Shown here: positions 7,201-9,960 of the stretch, piece by piece
Layout: the number at the start of each line of letters is the position of its first letter
Numbering within the stretch: position 1 is the stretch's first letter
Source of the DNA: UBA1189 sp045126595
GTDB lineage: Bacteria > Bacteroidota > Bacteroidia > Bacteroidales > Bacteroidaceae
NCBI GenBank assembly: GCA_045126595.1
Contig: JBGVOS010000082.1
Location: forward strand, 1 to 9,960
Direction: 5' to 3'
Length of the DNA stretch: 9,960 bases
Position numbers and translations under genes: made by a program
Notes under the pieces: model-generated
Told to the model about the DNA's origin: nothing
Database searches by the model: none
What the model saw: the letters and a program-made list of their open reading frames with translations, nothing else

Positions 7201-8277
7201 AACATCATGTCTGTACAGGCTGCCGACGACTCATGTGCCATGTATCTACAGGCTCAGAAGAAACAAGCAGAAGCAACGGTAAGCATCGTGAGTGATGGCA
7301 GCGTGGTAAGTGGCACCTTTACTTTCGGGGGTTGCGTGAAGGTGACTGCCGAGGGTGGTAGTATCAAGGTCGAGGACGCCACCTTTCCCGAGGAAGAGAC
7401 GGTAAATTTTTATGAGGGTTATACCGATATCACCGCAGATATGCTGACCAATGCCAACTTTGAGGACGACGTGACCTATGGCGATGCTACAGGTAATGTG
7501 ACCTTGGGAAGCACCGTATATAACCCCTGCTATGTCAATGCGGTGAAGGCAAGCAACAGCAGTTATCCCAACCTGCTGCCAGTAAAGGGATGGACGGCCA
7601 AGTCGACCCTCACGGGAGGCTCCAACTTTGCTCGTATGTATTCGATGCCCTATAGCACGACGATGTACTGCGTGAGCCCCTCGAATGTGGGTAACTATGC
7701 CGCACAGTGTGCCCGCCCCCTGATGGACGATACGTGTGGCGTGCGATGCCTCACGGTGCTCAACTCGTGGACCTCGGGCACCAATCGCATCGTGCAAACG
7801 GCACGACTCCCCGAAGGGGACTATCGCTTGCTTATTGACATGCGCTACGAATGCCCCAACCAATTGTCCAATGACGGGAGCAAGGTGGTGGCATCGGGCA
7901 ATACCAACACCTCATACACGGGGGTTAAATATGGGTCAAAGACTGACTATCGTTACCCGACAGCGAATAGCGCTTGGGAGCTGATGGTGTATGACTTTAC
8001 CCTTACCCACACCACCAGCGTGGAAGTCAGTTTAGGCTTCACGACCTCGGCAGCTGTGGGAGCCGCCAACAATACCTTATTATATATCGACAACGTGCGT
8101 CTGCTGCAGAAGAATTCCGATGTGGATACGAACATTAGTTCAATGATGCACGAGACGCAGGAGGTGGTCTATAACCTGACCGGGCAAAAGGTGTCTGAAA
8201 TGGCAGGCGACAAACTGCCCGAGCACTTGCCCGCGGGAGTCTACATCAAGGGGAATCAAAAGATTTTGGTGAAATAG
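4231..8277 (+). CDS. Large secreted multidomain protein, probable glycan-active enzyme of unassigned family
   Basis: The product is 1348 aa. Residues 1-19 are a signal peptide (MKR, hydrophobic core, AMA before Ser20); the lipobox rule is not met. Residues 26-209 form a beta-sandwich module with NPSFEADE, PKGWTVSG, LPEGRYKLTV and CVMLDDVCLYRL, resembling carbohydrate-binding modules. An acidic, Pro/Thr-rich linker (213-230) follows. Residues 241-667 are helical with many aromatics, like an (alpha/alpha) toroid of lyases and six-hairpin glycosidases. Notable conserved-looking spots are AEENGWEADVLAATLGLFP, QNHNLFHTSYQ (490-500), MPNGNDW (556-562) and RRMGVQAHR (617-625). Residues 670-1055 are beta-rich. 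Residues 1063-1290 repeat the first module (NANFEDD, LPEGDYRLL, LYIDNVRLL). The end (1311-1348), VVYNLTGQKVS to GVYIKGNQKILVK, resembles Prevotella secretion tails of type IX cargo. No PL8 or heparinase II/III active-site signature was recognised, so substrate and reaction are unknown. It has its own promoter and no SusC/SusD pair in view. Confidence 0.8.
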   Translation: MKRFALCMLMPLAICCAMASTEMEDITAVFVANPSFEADEVSALAEVVNGADGRRGWTLAAPKGWTVSGTAVTQLLVKANCYTDNNFGLVSTLADGDAAYYLRMGWSTGATTLEQTLKNLPEGRYKLTVAHRTGYANNATSSLTISAGAEAVTDSFVQGSSGFFASAPWKTSEVDFAVATTGNVKVSVRVDWLSGGSCVMLDDVCLYRLSDDYVEPEEPTETDVTSPTEGVITHEFVPEAEMKDDILQMLADFSLWVKNDFQPCVAPNSLGEVCGCFRGENTMANDERGVRPNADLSMICAFLAKYAKGKVTLPEGVTWSDVEDMAMQSLVFAYSTHKANKLKVCSGNNYWGSTSKNDYTWESSLWAMSVAYSAYFQWEKLTAEQRGYIYALLKAECNYELERSIPTGYASDSKAEENGWEADVLAATLGLFPDDALAPKWFARLREFAVNSYSHYADATDQTIIDPEYDNTTVADLYKGKNLYDDYTLQNHNLFHTSYQNVVMQELGEAALALKMFQLGTTGEEKWKTNALMHNNQEVMDEVLNWLALADGELAMPNGNDWSLFLFDQITSYTTMTCFLRDANALMLENMAYKYIKARQQSTTDGSWLLNADVGARRMGVQAHRVMMTWLMHEAMSTAELAPTKWPDFNERYAEAKMFATQNIVRAATADRFTCFSWSAGLQSYTGYIAANSPDKNKIIVPYRANNTGNLLGWYTVSGKGTNATPVVSGIYNLRGNSYTMNGELNTNDAALNNRFAIYSTPGNAVIYLDYVRGNTSGTITREQGGLLAISTDPMMKDRRTIYSQQPTANGQQPTLVHRQLDGTALTTWQSPWVNIDNELGVVSKSARGMAFGDRSLNNSIHTAKLYSSYSAESRSFTNGQVVDRRHIIYYSNIDASATQQMAEELQVITDVVPEGWNGVIAPDPDGARYLLLSNFASDRKCTITEVTCPLGAPVFSVPTMIEGDKASAEFACEINHSVSEVLRTFVKGDNIMSVQAADDSCAMYLQAQKKQAEATVSIVSDGSVVSGTFTFGGCVKVTAEGGSIKVEDATFPEEETVNFYEGYTDITADMLTNANFEDDVTYGDATGNVTLGSTVYNPCYVNAVKASNSSYPNLLPVKGWTAKSTLTGGSNFARMYSMPYSTTMYCVSPSNVGNYAAQCARPLMDDTCGVRCLTVLNSWTSGTNRIVQTARLPEGDYRLLIDMRYECPNQLSNDGSKVVASGNTNTSYTGVKYGSKTDYRYPTANSAWELMVYDFTLTHTTSVEVSLGFTTSAAVGAANNTLLYIDNVRLLQKNSDVDTNISSMMHETQEVVYNLTGQKVSEMAGDKLPEHLPAGVYIKGNQKILVK
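6638..6672 (+). repeat. Imperfect heptanucleotide tandem repeat inside the large gene
   Basis: Five consecutive 7-mers follow one register: ATAGCCA, ACAGCCA, ACAGCCA, ATGGCCA, ACAACCA. They encode a Gln/Pro/Thr-rich stretch (SQQPTANGQQPT, near residues 803-815) in the beta-rich region, looking like a surface-loop insertion between DRRTIY and LVHRQLDG. Because the unit is not a multiple of three, a gain or loss of one copy would shift the frame. Confidence 0.75.
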
Positions 8278-8308
8278 CTATTAGCGATAGGTCTTTAGCT
8301 AAAAGCTT
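8274..8308. repeat. Degenerate heptanucleotide repeat forming the convergent gene junction
   Basis: The 30 bases between the large gene's TAG (8275-8277) and the methyltransferase's stop (8308-8310, minus strand) read as heptads ATAGCTA, TTAGCGA, TAGGTCT, TTAGCTA, AAAGCTT. Units one, two and four agree with an NTAGCNA pattern; the third and fifth are diverged. The tract contains small palindromes (TTTAGCTAAA, AAAGCTTT) but no hairpin with a loop and T-run, so I do not call a terminator. Confidence 0.5.
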
Positions 8309-9243
8309 TAAAACGCCAGCGACAACTGACGGCAGTTCACGTCGCGCAGCGAGAGTATCTCTTGCTGGAAGTTGCGCACGAGAAGTTCTGACAACCTTTC
8401 GCGCTTCTCGGGCTTGGCCACGATGGCTTGGCGCGACCAGATGCGCTCTACGTTATAGTTGTTATAGAGCTGTTCCATGAAGGTATCGTCAGGGTCCTGA
8501 CATTTGCCGTCACTATTGGTGAGCATCCACTGGAAACGGCGGAACGAGAGCAGGTCACAGAATTTCTTCAGACGTATCTGCTCCTTGTCGCCAAACTCAG
8601 CGTTGTAGTGACGCTTTCCCGTGGGGCGATAGGGTGGGTCAAGGAAGAAGAAGGTGTTGCCACACGCTTCGCTGTAGGTCTTCTCGTAATCACCGCAAAG
8701 GATAGTCACGCGTTGCAACAGTTTGCTGTCGGCATAGATGGTGCGTTCATCGCAGATGTTAGGGTAGAGCAGGTGATTGTATGCTCCGTTGAACTTTCCT
8801 TCCGAGTTGGTGCGGTAGTTTGCATTGGAGGTCTTGTTCAGGAAGATGAACAATGCTGAATGACGCAACCCGTCTGAGCGACGAGCATTGAACTCATCGC
8901 GCATCTCATTAAAATAGTCGCGACGTTCCTCTTCGTCAAGTGGAAGGAATTCTTTTTGGATACGCTTGAGCTCGGCTACCAACTCCTTTGCGCGGTCACG
9001 CACTGTGTTGTAAGTACGAATGAGATCAAGGTTGTTGTCATTGATGATGGCGCGGCGGATGTTCGGATAGGTCTGCAACATATGGAAGAGCAGTGCACCA
9101 CCTCCTACGAAGGGTTCTATGTAGGTGACATCGGGCATCTCAGCGAAATTGGCGGGGAGCGCTTGGGTCAGTATGTGCAGATGCTGACTCTTTGTGCCCG
9201 GCCATTTGACGAAAGGTTGTGCCCCGATATTCAATCCCGCCAT
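8308..9243 (-). CDS. D12-class (Dam-like) adenine-N6 DNA methyltransferase
   Basis: The product is 311 aa, close to the usual 270-310 of Dam/DpnM-type enzymes. It shows the D12 order of motifs. FVKWPGTKSQ (11-20) and YIEPFVGGGALLFHML (41-56) form the S-adenosylmethionine site. IINDNNLDLIRTYN (67-80) follows, then FLNKTSNANYRTNSEGKFN (134-152) and the catalytic DPPY (202-205) in FFFLDPPYRP. RQAIVA and a terminal ELLVRNF strand lie near the end. These enzymes transfer a methyl group to adenine N6, often in GATC, but specificity is not readable here. The entry motif has GT where relatives often have GG (KWAGGK), and SNANYR replaces the common FNGLYR, so the target may differ. No restriction endonuclease, MutH or specificity subunit lies within the window, so it may be an orphan. 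It starts with ATG at 9241-9243 and has its own promoter. It converges on the large secreted gene with 30 bp between the two stop codons. Confidence 0.92.
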   Translation of the reverse strand: MAGLNIGAQPFVKWPGTKSQHLHILTQALPANFAEMPDVTYIEPFVGGGALLFHMLQTYPNIRRAIINDNNLDLIRTYNTVRDRAKELVAELKRIQKEFLPLDEEERRDYFNEMRDEFNARRSDGLRHSALFIFLNKTSNANYRTNSEGKFNGAYNHLLYPNICDERTIYADSKLLQRVTILCGDYEKTYSEACGNTFFFLDPPYRPTGKRHYNAEFGDKEQIRLKKFCDLLSFRRFQWMLTNSDGKCQDPDDTFMEQLYNNYNVERIWSRQAIVAKPEKRERLSELLVRNFQQEILSLRDVNCRQLSLAF

Positions 9244-9265
9244 TTTTGTGAAACGTTTTGCTCTA

Positions 9266-9297
9266 CAAAATTAGTGGGATTGAACAACTTAAACAAG
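9266..9297 (-). promoter_or_regulatory. Bacteroidetes-type promoter for the DNA methyltransferase
   Basis: On the minus strand a -7 element TAATTTTG (9266-9273, exact TAnnTTTG) is preceded by CTTG (9294-9297) at a 20-nt spacing, one base off the TTTG consensus. The start of transcription would fall around 9258-9260, leaving a short A-rich leader (AGCAAAACGTTTCACAAAA) before ATG 9243. The spacing and exact -7 make it credible; the weaker -33 suggests moderate strength. Confidence 0.65.
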
Positions 9298-9459
9298 AAA
9301 AAGTTTGAAAAAGTTATCCAAAATGTACAAAAAAGAATCATTTTCTTACACTTTTACTCGATTCGGTTGTACGAAGCGGAAAATTTCAGACGGACAAACC
9401 TTCCTGCATGCTTTCCGTTAATTGTATGCCGCGCTTCAGGATTGTTCCTTCTGCTGTAT

Positions 9460-9509
9460 AGTTTAGGCATAATTCCTGCAGAAAAGCCTGCGAGAATTAT
9501 GCCTAAACT
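9460..9509. repeat. 50-nt near-perfect palindrome in the intergenic region
   Basis: The arms at 9460-9475 and 9494-9509 pair perfectly over 16 bp (AGTTTAGGCATAATTC with its complement). A C-A mismatch and a T-G wobble come next, then a 4-bp inner stem (GCAG/CTGC) around the loop AAAAGC. The structure is too long and lacks the T-run of an ordinary terminator on either strand. It lies 32 bases past the S4 gene's stop and about 160 bases upstream of the methyltransferase promoter. It may be a REP-like element, a processed 3' end, a protein-binding palindrome or a small non-autonomous element. The rest of 9244-9541 holds only the promoter and no supported gene. Confidence 0.85.
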
Positions 9510-9541
9510 CCTACAATATATTTAGTGTTGTATTCTTAGAA

Positions 9542-9960
9542 TTATTCCTCGTCCTCCCCGTCATCGAAGAAGAGGAAGTCTGCACCGAACGAATCGTCGC
9601 CGAGGAACTCGTCGAGGTCGCGTCGTTCCTTCTTGGTGGGGCGGCCGGTGCCACGCATACGGTTGGCAAATCCGCTTATCTTGCTCATTTCAAGGATGTC
9701 GTACTGCTCTTTCGGGGTGATGTTTTCGAGCATTTCGGGTACAAGCTTGGCACCCACTCGGCTTTCTATTGCTTTGACGACGCGAAACGTGTAGGTGATG
9801 GGTGGCTTGCGCACGCTCACCACATCGCCCTCCTTGATGGTCTTCGAGGGTTTCATGTTTACGCCATTCATGGTCACTTGCCCCTTCTTGCAGGCGTCGG
9901 TCGCCATCGAGCGGGTTTTGTAGAGACGCACCGCCCATAGCCATTTGTCTATTCTTGCTT
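9542..9960 (-). CDS. S4-domain RNA-binding protein, Hsp15-like (start beyond the window)
   Basis: The frame ends at TAA (9542-9544) and stays open to the window edge. A GTG at 9929-9931 is not the true start: codons upstream of it read ARIDKWLWAVRLYKTRS, the classic beginning of Hsp15-type S4 proteins, so only a few residues are missing. The S4 RNA-binding fold continues with CKKGQVTMNG and KPSKTIKEGDVVSVRK. A basic segment (GRPTKKERRDLDEFLG) and an acidic tail (DDGEDEE) follow. Hsp15 relatives bind ribosomal 50S-peptidyl-tRNA complexes after stalled or aborted translation and help recycle them; that role is taken from the family. At about 139 visible residues it is the usual length. The long palindrome lies just past its 3' end. 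Confidence 0.9.
   Translation of the reverse strand, partial: ARIDKWLWAVRLYKTRSMATDACKKGQVTMNGVNMKPSKTIKEGDVVSVRKPPITYTFRVVKAIESRVGAKLVPEMLENITPKEQYDILEMSKISGFANRMRGTGRPTKKERRDLDEFLGDDSFGADFLFFDDGEDEE

Noticed and set aside
9460..9509. Integron attC site
   Set aside because: The outer arms run GTTTAGG to CCTAAAC, the opposite order to the attC RYYYAAC/GTTRRRY layout, and no integron integrase or cassette is present.
9542..9931. GTG at 9929-9931 as the start of the S4 protein
   Set aside because: Upstream in-frame codons encode ARIDKWLWA, the conserved beginning of the family, so the true start is beyond the window.

Overview
The window looks like a chromosomal segment from a Bacteroidales bacterium, most likely Prevotella-like. 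The reasons are: two promoters of the Bacteroidetes form (TTTG, about 20 nt, TAnnTTTG); genes with A-rich leaders and no clear Shine-Dalgarno sequence; a tyrosine recombinase remnant of a type common in Bacteroides and Prevotella; a secreted protein ending in a GVYI-KGNQKILVK tail of the kind seen on Prevotella secreted proteins; and a cyclophilin/M16 peptidase pair with Bacteroidetes-style sequences. The genus is an inference from pattern, not from a search.

Region 1 (1-3271, + strand) is a housekeeping cell-envelope block. The tail of a DsbD-like thiol:disulfide interchange protein is followed by a strong hairpin terminator. Then come a BASS-like transporter, a cyclophilin-type prolyl isomerase lipoprotein and an M16 zinc peptidase. 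The last three are packed (8 bp gap, then an 8 bp overlap) and are probably one operon.

Region 2 (3272-4173) is an AT-rich scar, about one third GC in sampled stretches against more than half in the flanks. It holds the decayed catalytic half of a tyrosine recombinase with a TGA in place of an expected Trp codon. A 14-bp perfect inverted repeat brackets the area, with its right copy starting two bases after the recombinase stop.

Region 3 (4174-8312) is a single large secreted protein of 1348 aa driven by a consensus Bacteroidetes promoter. It has a signal peptide, a beta-sandwich (carbohydrate-binding-like) module, an alpha-helical toroid-like core, a beta-rich region, a second copy of the beta-sandwich module and a secretion-type tail. 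It is probably a glycan-active enzyme of a family I cannot name. A degenerate heptanucleotide repeat lies inside the gene, and another of the same register forms the convergent junction at its 3' end.

Region 4 (8308-9960, - strand) has a D12-class (Dam-like) adenine-N6 DNA methyltransferase with its own promoter and no restriction partner in view. Upstream of it is a 50-nt near-perfect palindrome, then the 5'-truncated gene of an Hsp15-like S4 RNA-binding protein that runs off the window edge.

The most interesting items are the large unassigned secreted enzyme with duplicated flanking modules, the heptad repeats associated with it, the inverted repeats around the recombinase scar, and the palindrome beside the methyltransferase gene. 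None of these amounts to a demonstrated new system.
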